Source: Pseudisothecium myosuroides (Eukaryota; Streptophyta; Bryopsida; Hypnales; Lembophyllaceae). Taken from it: DNA of 64,000 bases. The notes beneath the pieces are model-generated. The model saw only the letters and a program-made list of their open reading frames with translations, did no database searches and had not been told where the DNA came from. A program made the position numbers and the translations under genes. The DNA lies in contig OX637290.1 of NCBI GenBank assembly GCA_951799445.1, forward strand, positions 1,366,501-1,430,500, read 5' to 3'. Positions 37,780-48,675 of the stretch are shown here, in pieces (the stretch's first letter is position 1; each line of letters begins with the position of its first letter).

Positions 37780-38095
37780 CTTCAATCATATTGCTCCAAT
37801 CCCTACAATTCTTGACCAGTACACTTTTGCTTTATAGAGTAAAGCGGCCTTTAATACGCTCGAATTCTTTCGAGACTGTACTGGACAAGAATGTTTGAAA
37901 CTAATTAGGGAGTCTCTTGTCATGTTGACTATTAGGGCCAACCAAATAGCACAGAAGTCAATTGGTGCAGCTCCATAGCTACAAAGAAGCTTTATAGCTT
38001 TGTGACAGACAAATTTTTGATCCCCCAATTTACATATTGAATACAATTTGTCTATTCTATGTGAAATTTTCCTCCTCCAAAGTCCAAACATTCAC
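37780..38095 (+). pseudogene. Decayed protein-coding fragment, gene unknown
   Basis: Read on the plus strand from 37790 in one frame, the sequence gives protein-like text interrupted by at least four stops: APIPTILDQYTFAL, then KAAFNTLEFFRDCTGQECLK, then LIRESLVMLTIRANQIAQKS, then LQRSFIAL and LHIEYNLSILCEIFLLQSPN. The frame stays constant, so the stops are point changes rather than shifts. I could not name the family. The opposite strand has a 101-codon open frame here that I regard as its shadow. Confidence 0.45.
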
Positions 38096-38599
38096 GGCCA
38101 TTGCCTCAAGCTACAATTGTTGTATTAAAATGTCTTCTTTTCTAAGCAAGTTCCGTGTCCTATAAGTGTCTCAATTGAAATCAATTTGAATGGAGGTGGA
38201 AGCTAAGTATTAGGTTTCATCATTCCATGATAATATTAGGTGGAGCATTTCTATCTCTTAGTAATGTCTGACCTAGTTGGTTAATTTATTCAAGCAGGTC
38301 ATGGTCCCTTATCTATGAGACTTTTCTAGATCAAAGACAAGGGCATTGATTTTTCTATAGAAGAATTACATGACTAAATAATTTGTGTGGACTTGAGCAA
38401 CACGGACTTGATGTAACACCTTAATATCTTCCCTATAACCTTACGGGACAAGTTATTAGTATATCCTTCAACATGCGAGATTGATTCTAGATAGTGTGAG
38501 TATTTTATCTCTACCCTTGAGATAAGACAAGTGCAATAGGATTTTTTATTTTTTATTATAAAATTCCTATGATGGATGTTTAGGGCGGAAAATTGTGCC

Positions 38600-38700
38600 T
38601 TCCAATTGATATATATAGCAATAACACCTTGGTGATACATAATGATAGTAACACATTGCTTGTGAAGGACGTGTCCCATGTTCTATTTTGGTTGAGACCT
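38600..38700 (+). pseudogene. Possible trace of a Copia-type retrotransposon
   Basis: The plus-strand frame reads SNNTLVIHNDSNTLLVKDVS followed by HVL, which resembles the gag-pre-integrase junction (hydrophobic-rich ...LVIxxG..LxLKDVLHVP). Only about 30 residues are visible and no integrase or reverse-transcriptase motif was found nearby. Confidence 0.15.
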
Positions 38701-38824
38701 TTTTTTTACCCTTTAGTATTTAAAAAATTAATCAAGTTGTTCCTCTTTCTAATCGTCCTTGGGGTAAGCTCTTGCTTTCATGGCCTTTGAACCCAATTGC
38801 ATCCCTAAAGTATATTGATACTTT

Positions 38825-39310
38825 AACTTAGGCTGTTTGTTTTGTTTTGTTTTGTTTGCTACGGTGAGATCTCCTAGATTGTGCACTCCTTAGTTGCATT
38901 TTTGGTACTGTCAAAAAGCCCTCGATAAGGAAGGGTGCACGGGCTTTGTTTTGTGGCATTTAGACGTACGGTGTGAAAGTTATTGAATTTCAAATTTTTT
39001 ATAAATTAGAAAATTAGAAAATTTTGTTTACTTTCATTTCGGTTGTGGTAATGACACTAGTCTTATACCTTAAATTAGGCTATTTTGTTTGTTTGTTACG
39101 GTGAGATTTCCAGAACCTTGCGTGCCTGGTCGCATTCTTAGTACCGATGAAAAGCCTTTTGTGAGGAGGGGTGTATGGGCTTTGTTTTGTGGTGTTATGA
39201 CTGATAGAAGAAAAGATATTGAGTTTCAAAGTTTTTATATATTAAAAAATTAAAAAGATAACTTTCACTTTTATTTTGACTATAGCAATGGCACAAGGCA
39301 TACTAGTATG
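38825..39310. repeat. Dispersed repeat T, copy 2, two tandem units
   Basis: Two units about 230 bp apart (about 38825 and 39055), each with GTTTGTT runs, a GGTGAGAT box, the AAGGGTGCACGGGCTTTGTT-like box and a final GGCACAAGGCATACTAGT-like end. They correspond to 4190-4580 and 62680-62895. Confidence 0.6.
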
Positions 39311-39814
39311 TTAGAAATCTTCTACTACCTACTTGTAACACACACACATACATGTGTGTGTATATATATACACATGCATATAAAGTATGGAGTATAATTT
39401 AAAGGGTCATTTGTGTTAGGACAAATTAATAGACACGGAAGTCCATCCGCCCTTATCTTAATTGAATTCATTCGTTTAGGCTCAAACGAGGGCTTTAGAC
39501 TTCTTAGAGCATCTCCTGTAACCATGTAGCTATCCTGGCTCTTTGAATCAAGATTTGTCCAATGTAGAGGGGATGGCCACTTGTATCTCTAATAATACAA
39601 CTCCATAAAATATACTTCCAACCAATCACAAATCACACAACTCTCAAAAATATACTCCCAAGCAATCACAAGTCACATAGCTTACAAAAGCAATAAGTAA
39701 ACTATATCATTTAATACGACGACTTGCTAATCCCAAGAAAATATGTAGCGTGTAGAGGAGTTAGTGACCCCTTCAAATATGGCTTATTTGGGAGGAGAAA
39801 GTGAAGGTCGAACC

Positions 39815-40082
39815 CAGGGCTTTTTTTTTTGGCTTTCTGGTGCTAGATTGCACCAGAAAAAAAAATCTGGCTAAAAAAGGTTATAAAAAATGCCAAAAAA
39901 ATTGGATGAAATTGCCAGACAACTTTGAAATTAAAAAAAACATTAGATGAAATCGCCTAATTGTGGATGAAAACCATACTATACATCCAATAAGTGGATG
40001 AATGTTGCAATTTGGAACACCACTATAACATTTTATATTGCCACTATGGCACTTCTTCAAAAATGAAAAAAAAAAAGCCCTG
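39815..40082. mobile_element. hAT-type MITE with perfect 8-bp target duplication
   Basis: The element starts CAGGGCTTTTTTTTTT and ends AAAAAAAAAAGCCCTG. It is bounded on both sides by GTCGAACC (39807-39814 and 40083-40090), an exact 8-bp direct repeat. CAGGG termini plus an 8-bp duplication are diagnostic of the hAT superfamily. At 268 bp it has no coding capacity. The perfect duplication implies a fairly recent insertion. Confidence 0.88.
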
Positions 40083-40090
40083 GTCGAACC

Positions 40091-40860
40091 TAACATACAC
40101 TAGCTTTTCATCCAAATATTAGAGGAGAGGAGATATCTGGAGGGCTGCAGGAGATGCTCTTTGAGCAGCTTGGAAGGAGCCGTCTCTCAAATGCAGGAGG
40201 CCGCGCCAGTGTGTCCGTGACGACCATGTCGCAGCTGAATGATTGCTCGTGAAACGCGCGCACTGGATTAGGCAATTATGACTCCGAATGCATCAATCTC
40301 AGTTGAAACAGTCTTATATTCTGGACTCAGCTCTCTCAGAGATTTGGGGGGCTGCGATGGGAAACCATCGCACCAGATAAGAAGGCACACGATCGCTGAT
40401 CGGCAGCAATTGTGAGCGTCTGAGCGAGGATTACTCAGTTCGTCTCATTGAGCCGCTTGCGCTATTGGGGGGGATCTCAATTCAAACTTACCAATCGGGA
40501 AGAATCACAATCTGGGTCTAGCATTGGAACAGCAGGTGGGTAGTGTAAGGAGAGCCCTCTAGTCTAGGGTTCATTCCTTTGCGCTATAGCTGGGCTTGGA
40601 CTTGGTGGAGCTGTTTTTGGAGTACTAAGTTATGCGCTGGAGAGTGTCATTGGAGCTGGAGTCTTGTATGCGTTTGAGGTATTCATAAAAATTGTATATT
40701 TGAACTTGAATTTGAGGTACGTCTTTGGTTGTCAAAACAGAAGTCTGAAGTTACACTTTGGACTATCGACATGTCTGTATTATTTTCGAGCGATTTAGCA
40801 CTCTTCATTAAGCATTGTAAACAAGAACGGTGTGACCGTGAGGCCCTGTCCTAGGTAAAC
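40091..40860. other. GC-rich single-copy segment, function unknown
   Basis: It contrasts sharply with the AT-rich block that follows. A plus-strand stretch at 40589-40680 is open and ends at a possible donor (TTTGAG/GTATTC), translating to a Gly/Ala-rich hydrophobic peptide (AIAGLGLGGAVFGVLSYALE). It could be a small exon or a leader, but it is too short to judge. Confidence 0.25.
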
Positions 40861-40899
40861 AACAATGTTAGTTGATTGATAGTGGATAGAGGGAAAATT

Positions 40900-42720
40900 A
40901 AACAAAAATATTTAGACAAAAATAAATAGTAAGAAAATTGATAAAGATGATTTCATTTTAGGTGGTGAATATTATAACTATTTACAATAGTTGATTGCAA
41001 GTTTTTGCTAAGAAATCAGTGAAAAATATTCAACCATGTATCATTGTAAAATTTTATGTCACTTTGGAAAAAATGTTTTAAATATTTGAAATAAAATCAT
41101 AAATTTTATGCAGTTTATTCTATTTTGGTATTTTATAATAAGAGAAATTACTTTATATTTTTTCATACAAAAGATGACCAAAAACAATGTTGGAAAATTA
41201 AACTCTTTCAGTATGTTTATATTCAAAGATATCCTTAGGATGGTATTCTTCACTAGGTGCAATAGATATACCAATATTAGGTACAAAAGCTTGTTGTAGT
41301 AAAAGATTTTTTTTTGAATTAATTTGAACTTTAGTTAATCAATTACTTTAGTTTGTAATTAACTTTGTACAACATTGTTGGTAATGAAAAATCTTTATAT
41401 ATTATAGAATTACGTCATATTTTCTAAATAAATTTTTGTTTAAATTTTATATATACTTTAAAGATCATCTAACTTGATTATATGTTAATTTGTTATTTGG
41501 AAAAAACTCCAAGAAATTACTAGCTTTATTTTTAAAATCATTTAAAATTGTTTAAGAAACAAAACTTGTATCCTTTCAAGTTTGTGTAAGGCCAATTTCT
41601 ATACTGCTTAATATTTTACTATCAAGATTTGCAAAATCATTATCATTATTTTCAATAAAAATGTGAACAATGTTTGTATTAATTTATTTCATTTTTTGAT
41701 TTTAATAAATTAATATATTGAATTATTTGTTGATTAATAATATTAAAGTCCTTATATAAAGAGATAAAGACATTCTTGTCTAAAGACCTAAACATTTATA
41801 CTATTTCTATATTATTTAATCATAGATTTCTCAATAAATTTGTCCTTTTTTCATTCATTTCCATTGACTAACATATATTGTTAGATTTGTTTATTTTGAG
41901 ATTTATAATGTATCATTTATTGATTTTAATAGGATTTTCAAATAGAATATTAAATTTAAATTGCAAATTGTCTAAACAATTTTATTTAGTATTGAATCAG
42001 TTTTTTTGTTGTAAATTCTATGGAGTTTGCATTTGTTCTTTTGTTGCTCCTTTATATTCATTATCTTCATATTGTAAATCCAAATCTATAACATTGTTTT
42101 CATTGTTTCAGCTGATATGTAGAACCATCTAAAACTTCAATTGGTTCAAAATGAGTATTTCTAAAAGTTATATACAATATTTCATTGTTAAATTTCCTAC
42201 AAAATATAGTGGCTATTATTACATTTTTTAAATTCCAAACACTAATTTGTTTTTCCAAGTAATTAGATATGCATTTAATTGTATAAAAATCACCCCACAA
42301 TTCTTATTGACATGCTCTCTATATATTGATTTTCATTTCAAACTACTCCATTACGTAAATCATCCAAAAAAGATTCATTTAATTCCAGTGATCAAATTTT
42401 CCATTGCTAAACATTGTTCATTGCTCACTTCTTAACATTGTTTTAAAAAATGTATTACATTTATTCATAAATTTGATGATGATTAGATATATTGTAATAA
42501 ATATGCAATTAAATCAAATAAACAATCCTCTACATTATAATGTAACCTATTTTGTATCAAAGATTATAACATTTAATTTCTCATCTAATTTTGCCATATG
42601 TATATTTATGTGTATATAATATTTAAAATTAAACTATTTTGACATATTTTGGCTATTATCTACCTTTGTAGAAGCTGGTGGAGGTGGATTTTTTGTAGAT
42701 CTCCCAAAATAAAGTATATC
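40900..42720 (-). pseudogene. Decayed OTU-type cysteine-protease gene in an AT-rich block
   Basis: On the minus strand, broken frames read as one degraded protein. Around 42530-42490 is VEDCLFDLIAYLL, matching the OTU catalytic-Cys box (D-G-x-C-L-F). At 42300-42105 is WGDFYTIKCISNYL, then about 30 residues later RNTHFEPIEVL, matching the OTU W-G and catalytic-His boxes. Stop codons and frame changes lie between them. Upstream (about 42700-42650) is a Pro-rich stretch. Downstream, at 41640-41460 and 41320-41220, are further protein-like pieces (for example ILSSIEIGLTQT and FVPNIGISIAPSEEYHPKDI). OTU domains remove ubiquitin, and they also occur in transposons and large DNA viruses. Base composition is far more AT-rich than the surroundings, which suggests an inserted element. 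The source is unknown. Confidence 0.5.
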
Positions 42721-42784
42721 AAATTTTCTATACAAATTTTTCTTATACAAATTTTTCCACGAATTGTACAAACCTATACAAAGT

Positions 42785-42845
42785 CGCTACAGTACAAATA
42801 TACAAATATACAAATGTACAAATGTACAAATATACAAATATACCT
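42785..42845. repeat. 9-bp minisatellite (TACAAATAT/TACAAATGT)
   Basis: About six units of TACAAATAT or TACAAATGT at the edge of the AT-rich OTU block. A similar motif series (GTACATTTCA...) occurs at 57280-57360 on the opposite strand sense. Confidence 0.75.
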
Positions 42846-43091
42846 GCAAAACAATATAAAAATGTTAGATTGATAAAACAAATCATTGAATTGAAATTCA
42901 AATATAAGCCAAATAACTGCAAAAGAAATGAATATTCCAACTACTCCAATATAAATCATAATTGTGAATATAAATATGATGAAAATTTTCTAAAAGAAAA
43001 CTTGGTCAAAACCAATGATTAGAAATTGACTACAGTACGTACAAAAACTTATCATAAACTATGTAACATAGTAGATAGATAAAACTTACAT

Positions 43092-44226
43092 CTCTACATC
43101 AAGTTTTTTTGGACTTGTAGCAAAACACATAACATGTAAACGTGAATCTTGCACACTAATTTGACATATAGAAGAGTACCTATGTAGACCAAAAAGAACG
43201 CTCAAACATCACTAATAAGGTAAAACCTAGGACAACGTACATTAGGGCAGTGTTGGCTGAAGGTTAAAGAACAACTCCATTCCTACAATTCATATTGAAG
43301 TGTTTATGTCGTCGATAAAAACTGGAATGATAATTGCCCAAGCATAACACTAAGGTCAAACTAGAACTTGTATCAACAGTGCCCTTGCTAGCTCTCCTCC
43401 AACCAAGATTTTAACAGGATTAATCAACTCGTGTTCATATCTGAACAGACAAAAGGCAAAATAGATTAAGGAAACAAGAGGAGAGACACATGCAACTAGA
43501 GGGATTTTGTAACAAATTATATGAATAAATGGAGCCCACTTCATGAGAAAAACGTTACCCTTTCACTTCCGAAAGAGTGAGAGCAAATAATCAACTAATA
43601 TCTTTATCATCCACAACACACAACATACTAGGCATTCTTACTTGGTCATCACTAATCTCATTAGTTCCTGCTCTAATGCAGTCCATGCCACTTCAATACC
43701 ACTTGTTTGCTTGATAAACTCTCTAATCATTTTGCACAAGGCACAAAGTTGCGAAAAAATAAAGAAAAACATGCTAAAAGAAAATTAATTATTTAATGTA
43801 GAAGAGATGCTGCCCACAAGGCAAATTCCGTGATGAGATCAAAATGCTACTTTGACATCTAAATTTAACTATTTTGCGATTTAGAACTTTAGAACAAGTA
43901 GTTCGGTATTATTTAGAAAAGGCCCGCAGACAAGTTAAATTTTTTTATTAAACCTTTTTAAGAAAGTTGCATATTTTACAGACAAGATGCCACATCAAAA
44001 ATATTGCACCTTGTTGTTCATCATTTTATTCCAATTTTGCCAATAACATCACAGGCTCACTTTCAAACGAGCAAATAAAAGGTTCGAGAGCTAGTCTAAG
44101 ATTTGGAATGCAGACTTCCAAGAATGGATTGTGGAATGCAAGAAACTTGAACTATAATCAACAAAAGGAACCTGTGCAAGGCGTTTGCATCCACATCAAG
44201 TCTGTACACTTGGCATCTAATTATAC
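43092..44226 (-). pseudogene. DGS1: DGS1/NCA2-like gene fragment, probably truncated and broken
   Basis: Three minus-strand exons join in frame: 44226-44172 (ends ...RLDVDANALH), 43773-43642 (ends ...QELMRLVMT) and 43440-43368 (YEHELINPVKILVGGELARA, then LLIQ). The phases agree at both joins (2 and 2). This order resembles the middle of plant DGS1, the homologue of yeast NCA2, a mitochondrial outer-membrane protein linked to galactolipid supply and ATP-synthase regulation; identification is from memory of the ...GELARALLIQVQKLKLD... motif. The next expected exon is visible near 43118-43092 (VQK then LDVE), but a run of seven A shifts its frame, and the donor after LLIQ is not a good GT at the expected phase. 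The roughly 300 N-terminal residues and the membrane and C-terminal part were not found. The AT-rich OTU block begins where the 3' half should be. Confidence 0.5.
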
Positions 44227-44768
44227 CTGAAACCAAGACTCCAAAGCACAAAAAATTCAGAAAATGCTCAAACAGTCCATAGTATGATAAAATATTACAT
44301 CCAGTAGAGAGTTAATGATTGAACTTTCTAACTAAACAGTCAACCCAACATTGTAAGATTTCTCCAATTCCACTTGATTCCTTAAATCAACGATAACTAC
44401 CCACAAGTTACGATTCCATAAGAGAAAAATGCTTTGATTTTAAACTTCTCATGCAAGGCAATTAGAAACGCCAGAAAAAGCATAATCTAGTGCATGGTTT
44501 TTAAAAAGACAGTACAACGACTTTGAAATTCATAACTAATCCAATAAAAGCCCAAATAATACTTATTACAAGTTTGAGTAGGTCATTGTGAAGACTCACC
44601 TCTAATTTTATTAGTTGTGTGACTAACACACGAAATATTCTTCATTCATTATGGTGATATAAAAATTAGTCCTATCTGAACCATTAATCATTCACAACAA
44701 GATCTCATTTCAAAACCATGAATCCTTAGAATAAGCTTGTGAAACAACTTACAACAACAACTATATCC

Positions 44769-44810
44769 TCAACATTGTCCAGCTTGTTCGCCATCACCAA
44801 ACACCAACGA
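44769..44810 (-). CDS. Possible small first exon upstream of the DGS1-like fragment
   Basis: A minus-strand ATG in good context (GTGATGGCG) opens a 14-codon reading frame, MANKLDNVEDIVVV, which ends at a donor reading GTAAGT. A second possible exon with donor GAG/GTGAGT ends near 44599 and could lead in phase into the DGS1-like exon at 44226. Whether these belong to that gene is unclear, because they do not resemble the part of DGS1 expected there. A fold-back element sits immediately upstream. Confidence 0.25.
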   Translation of the reverse strand, partial: SLVFGDGEQAGQC

Positions 44811-44815
44811 TGCTA

Positions 44816-45048
44816 GTATGTGAGCCCAAAAATGCGAGCTTGTGAGCATTGAGCCTATAATATAGGTACCTATAATATAGATACCACACACTATAGAAGG
44901 TGTATGTATCATAAACATCTATAATATGGGTGTTTGTAACATATGTGCCCTATAATCATAGATGGTTTCTATAGTATATACACCTATTACATAGGTGTGT
45001 AGTATTCTAGGCTCACGGGCTCACATTCCTATGCTCACATAATAGCAA
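44816..45048. mobile_element. Fold-back MITE with TGTGAGC ends
   Basis: Left end TATGTGAGCCC, right end the inverse of TATGTGAGCATAGG, with inner copies of GTGAGC/GCTCAC. The interior is a string of imperfect palindromes built from CTATAATATAGGTG-like motifs (44858-44995). TA adjoins both ends. It sits just upstream of the small candidate exon at 44810. Confidence 0.6.
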
Positions 45049-45520
45049 CCCTCCGCCAAACACTCCACAGCAACGAGTCTTGTTAAAACCCTGAATCACG
45101 TGTAAGACTCCAAATGACTAGATTGCCCATATTGACAGACCAAGATTCATTAGTCACTAAAAAAACAGAAGAACTAAAATAAGATATTACATGTAATCTT
45201 TCATAACGCTGCTAATCACTTCAAAACAAGCTTACTCCGCAAACACGTCATTCATTCATTCAATCCCGAGAAAGAAACTCCCAATACACCCCCAAAACAT
45301 CAAACACAAACTCCACAATCTGCAAAACCCAGAATCCTCTTACACAAAATTCACAAAAACGAGCAGCAGAATGTGGAAATGAACCCAAAAAATCTGAGCA
45401 AACGGCGAGAATTCCAAGGAAAGCAAGGTAGGCAAGGAGAGCTTGAGAATTTGGGGTTGCTGTGGAATACTCAGGTATACTCTGGAATAAATTTGATGTG
45501 AGCCTCCCATCCCATCTCAC

Positions 45521-45638
45521 CTGCTTTCTCTCCGCAATTAGGGTTTGTAAAATCCAAAGCATTGATTCTCGAGACGGCTAGGTAGGTTTTCGCCAACCTG
45601 AGCACTGGAAGCGCTTGCAACGTCGTCACCAAGGCCAT
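45521..45638 (-). CDS. Candidate first coding exon, unknown gene
   Basis: Minus-strand ATG at 45638 (another at 45641) starts 39 codons beginning MALVTTLQALPVLRLAKT and ends in a consensus donor (AAAGCAG then GTGAGA). The N-terminus is hydrophobic and basic, as in an organelle-targeting or signal sequence. No partner exon could be joined with confidence. The next minus-strand exons (44.8 and 44.2 kb) are possible but unproven continuations. Confidence 0.25.
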
Positions 45639-45789
45639 CATCAAGCAAATGAGAACCTGATTTTCTAAAATGAGAAGAGAGTCGAAATCAGAGCATCGAC
45701 TATTGACATCCAACTAGCCTTCATTGCATCGGGGAGAGGAGAACAATTGACAAAACAAACGCACGAAGATCACCCTTGTTCTCCAGACC

Positions 45790-46240
45790 TAGCTTTGGGG
45801 AAAAAAAGCTTCGACACACGCAGGGGGCCGCCCAGCCTCGGCCCGATGTCCCAAGGACATTTGGATTTCCGCCTGGCAGCCCGGGCAAAAAAAAATTCTG
45901 CCCCCGCCCGCCCAAGTCCGCTCGCCCCAAGCCTTTCCAGAAAAAACCCTCCGCCTGCTGCTCGTGGGAACCTCCGCTCGCTCCTGTGCCTGCTTTGCTC
46001 GCTCCCGTTTGCGTGGCCATACACTGCACTCTCCAGTGAGTGGCAGTGGGCAGACTGAGCCATACACTGTGGAGTGTAGTGTATGGCCACCACCATCCTA
46101 ATGCCAAAAAGAAACATGTTTTCGTAAAATTCGTATGGCCCCACTATCCTAATGTTAAGAGGGCTTATGTTTTTATAAAATGTGTATGGCCACCACATGC
46201 TTTCACATCTTTATAAAATTTGTATAGTCAAAGTTTAGAG
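45790..46240. repeat. GC-rich dispersed repeat W, copy 1, with hairpin and tandem units
   Basis: Shares GGCCGCCCAG...GATGTCCCAAGGACATTTGG...TTTCCGCCTGGCAG with 55400-55470 in inverted order. It includes a hairpin at 46013-46090 (GTGGCCATACACT / AGTGTATGGCCAC) and then three tandem units of about 52 bp starting GTATGGCC (46081, 46133, 46184). The five overlapping open frames here are chance products of high GC. Confidence 0.65.
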
Positions 46241-46249
46241 TTGTGTTTA

Positions 46250-46800
46250 CTTAACATAGTAAATACTTGTAGCACCAAATTTTGGTGTCAACAATATTTT
46301 GAAGTTAAATTAAAACTAAGCAAATTTCTATTCTTAATACTTTATATTTTGAATTTTTTTTTTTTAAATATAGTTTTAGCATCAAAAATTCAATTTTGAA
46401 AACGATTGATTATGATTTCCTATTCACAATTTTGTGCAAGGGTGTCGATTGCAATAATGACTTTCCGTAGTGTTGAGGGCTTTTCAAAATGAGACTCAAA
46501 TACACTATATCTTGGAAAAAAAACACATTCAAAATTCATTTAAAAAAAATTGTAGAGTACATTTTGGGAAGTCATGAATTCATTAGAGTTATGCATATTA
46601 TGTCCTTTAACCTCAAATCTTTCAATCCATAAGTGATATTGGTGTGTTTTCTTTTCCTTTGTGATTTCTAATATGTTTAGTTAGAATTTGTACAATTCTT
46701 TTAAAAAAGCATTGATACAATTTACCAAAATGTTGACTATTTGTTCAATTTAGAGCAAATTCCTAGAAGCTCAAACAAGGTCTTGGCATTTACAGATTAA
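46250..46800 (-). mobile_element. TTAA-type MITE, copy N (inverted copy of M)
   Basis: The left end TTAACATAGTAAATACTTGT leads into GCACCAAATTTTGGTGTCAA, the same box as just inside the right end of copy M. The right end (GGTCTTGGCATTTACAGATTAA) is a decayed version of M's left end. Non-coding. Confidence 0.6.
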
Positions 46801-47180
46801 TCACACCTAATTGTAAATGCAATACTTTCAAATGTTGTAGGATGTAATCATGTAGCCTAAATACAACATTAGAAGAGGGACGTCAAAACTCACATACATG
46901 TAAAGGCATTAGGAAGGCTAAGCCTAAGTAAGTTACATGATATACATATGGTGTTTGAATTTGTACAATTCTTCTTGCAAATAAGTATAGAAATTTGTAT
47001 GCTACAACATTGTATTCTCTTACATGTTTATAAGTTTAAGTGTGACAAGTAAACAAAGAATTGAAAGACATGTTGATGAGCACGTTGAACAATGTCCAAA
47101 TTTCTGAACCCTTTGTAATCAAACCCTATAGTTTTTTCAAACCATAATTATGAGACAATGTTGCAATTTTTTTCCATGTG

Positions 47181-47916
47181 GGCAATTGCAAGAAATACCT
47201 ATTGATTTTGTTGCATTTTCACTGTACTCATGATTTTTTATGGAGTATTTTAGAACTAGAATTTAAAGAAATAAAAAATAAAAAATATGTCCAATGCAAA
47301 AATCTTTAGGAAATTTTTTTGAGGTCGATAGAGCATACATTTTTTTTTCAAGTGTAAATAATGAAGTGGAAAATCTCAAGAAATAGGCACTTTGATGTTT
47401 AAATTTGGAAAATACAGGAAGATAGTTTTAAGAATAAAAATAGAAATTGCAAATTGCAAATTTGTAAAGAAATTAAGGACATGGTTGTTCACCAAAAGAA
47501 CCATGTCAATAATGTTTTTCATATGTTGAAGTACATGCAAAAAGAAGCCCAATTTGTTGGATTTTGTACAACACAAAATTTACTATTTTAAAATTCCTTC
47601 ATTGAATGGATACTAATGTACTAGAAGACCATCCCTTCCAAATTTTGACTCTAAATTTTTTTTATTTGGGTTTAAAATAATAGTACTTCCTCTCAAATTG
47701 GCAAGTATGACCTTAACTTCAATAAAGGTATATATTGAAATAGTAAAATGATTTTGAAAAATAGAAAAGAATTAGTCAAAATATGTAGTACTTATAATTA
47801 TTGTGCTTACAAATATTTAGTCTTTGGACACATAACACAAAAGTACGTATAGCCAAAAAACAAATTAATAAGAGGCGTGTAACAAAAAATAATACAAATG
47901 TTTCTTGCAATTGTCC
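47181..47916. mobile_element. GCAAGAAA-ended MITE, copy R3
   Basis: Ends GGCAATTGCAAGAAATACC and, inverted, GGACAATTGCAAGAAACATT. The interior resembles R1 and R2 (the two-sentence-long GGCAAGT...GACC region near 47695 and the thymine-rich left third). Non-coding, 736 bp. Confidence 0.6.
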
Positions 47917-48675
47917 ATATTGTCCAAAACTTATTTTGTTTTAGAATTTGTGGTTATAGTTTGAAAAGGTTATTGAAACTAATCAAACTTATCCACAGAA
48001 AGGTTTGATTTATTTAGAACATACTCTGAATAGTTCAGAAAAGATCTTGGGCATTTAGGAATTCAATACCTTATGTTTTATTAGGATAATAGTTTGAAGT
48101 CATTAAGTGGAAGTTCAAAATTAATGCCAAAGTCCACCTTTTCATGAATTACTTACACCATGTAACATACAAGTCAAGTACTATGTCAAGTTTTTGATCC
48201 TTTCCTATATTTCATATTAGTAAAATTAAGAATCCTACTTATGCTATTTTTTCTTTTTTTTTACTTTGGATGTTGACATTAATATTTTGAAGGGCCATTT
48301 GTGGAGGTATAAAAATATTTTTTGAGATAAAACATATTTATAGTCATTGACATATGGCATGTTACTTGAACTATTAGTTTTGAGGTACTAAGTGATAAAG
48401 GATTGAAATCTTAAAGCAAGTGATATAATTTGTAGAAGATAATGTATTCCATGTTTTGCTTTTGAAATATAAGTTGTTCAACATATAGAGTAAGCAATTG
48501 AATTGTAGCATACTCATTTCTATACTTACTTCGTAAACAATTCTATAAATTCAAACACCATATGTATATGATGCAACTACATAGAAGACAATAAACAAAT
48601 TGAAAACAATAGAAGTAGAATTGTAATGCATCACATAACAAAACCAAATACAACCATATCATAATCCTAAACTTT
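47917..48675. other. 3' flank of the orphan basic-protein gene
   Basis: AT-rich. The part next to 48675 should be the 3' UTR of the minus-strand gene. Nothing else recognised. Confidence 0.35.

Noticed and set aside
39801..40095. GGTCGAACCC, resembling the T-arm of a tRNA gene
   Set aside because: It is the target duplication of the hAT-type element; no other tRNA stems can be drawn around either copy.
40589..40680. Gly/Ala-rich peptide with a faint likeness to the N-terminal helix of prohibitins
   Set aside because: Only isolated positions agree and the likeness stops at once; too weak to call.
42774..42959. Hydrophobic minus-strand frames of about 60 codons, possibly a membrane protein
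   Set aside because: They run into the 9-bp minisatellite and their hydrophobicity follows from the AT-rich composition.
43967..44230. 87-codon plus-strand frame
   Set aside because: It is antisense to the DGS1-like exon at 44226-44172, and the remainder has no supporting signal.
45721..46198. Five overlapping frames of 87-142 codons on both strands
   Set aside because: High-GC repeat W gives frames in every direction; the relative at 55.2 kb does not preserve any of them.
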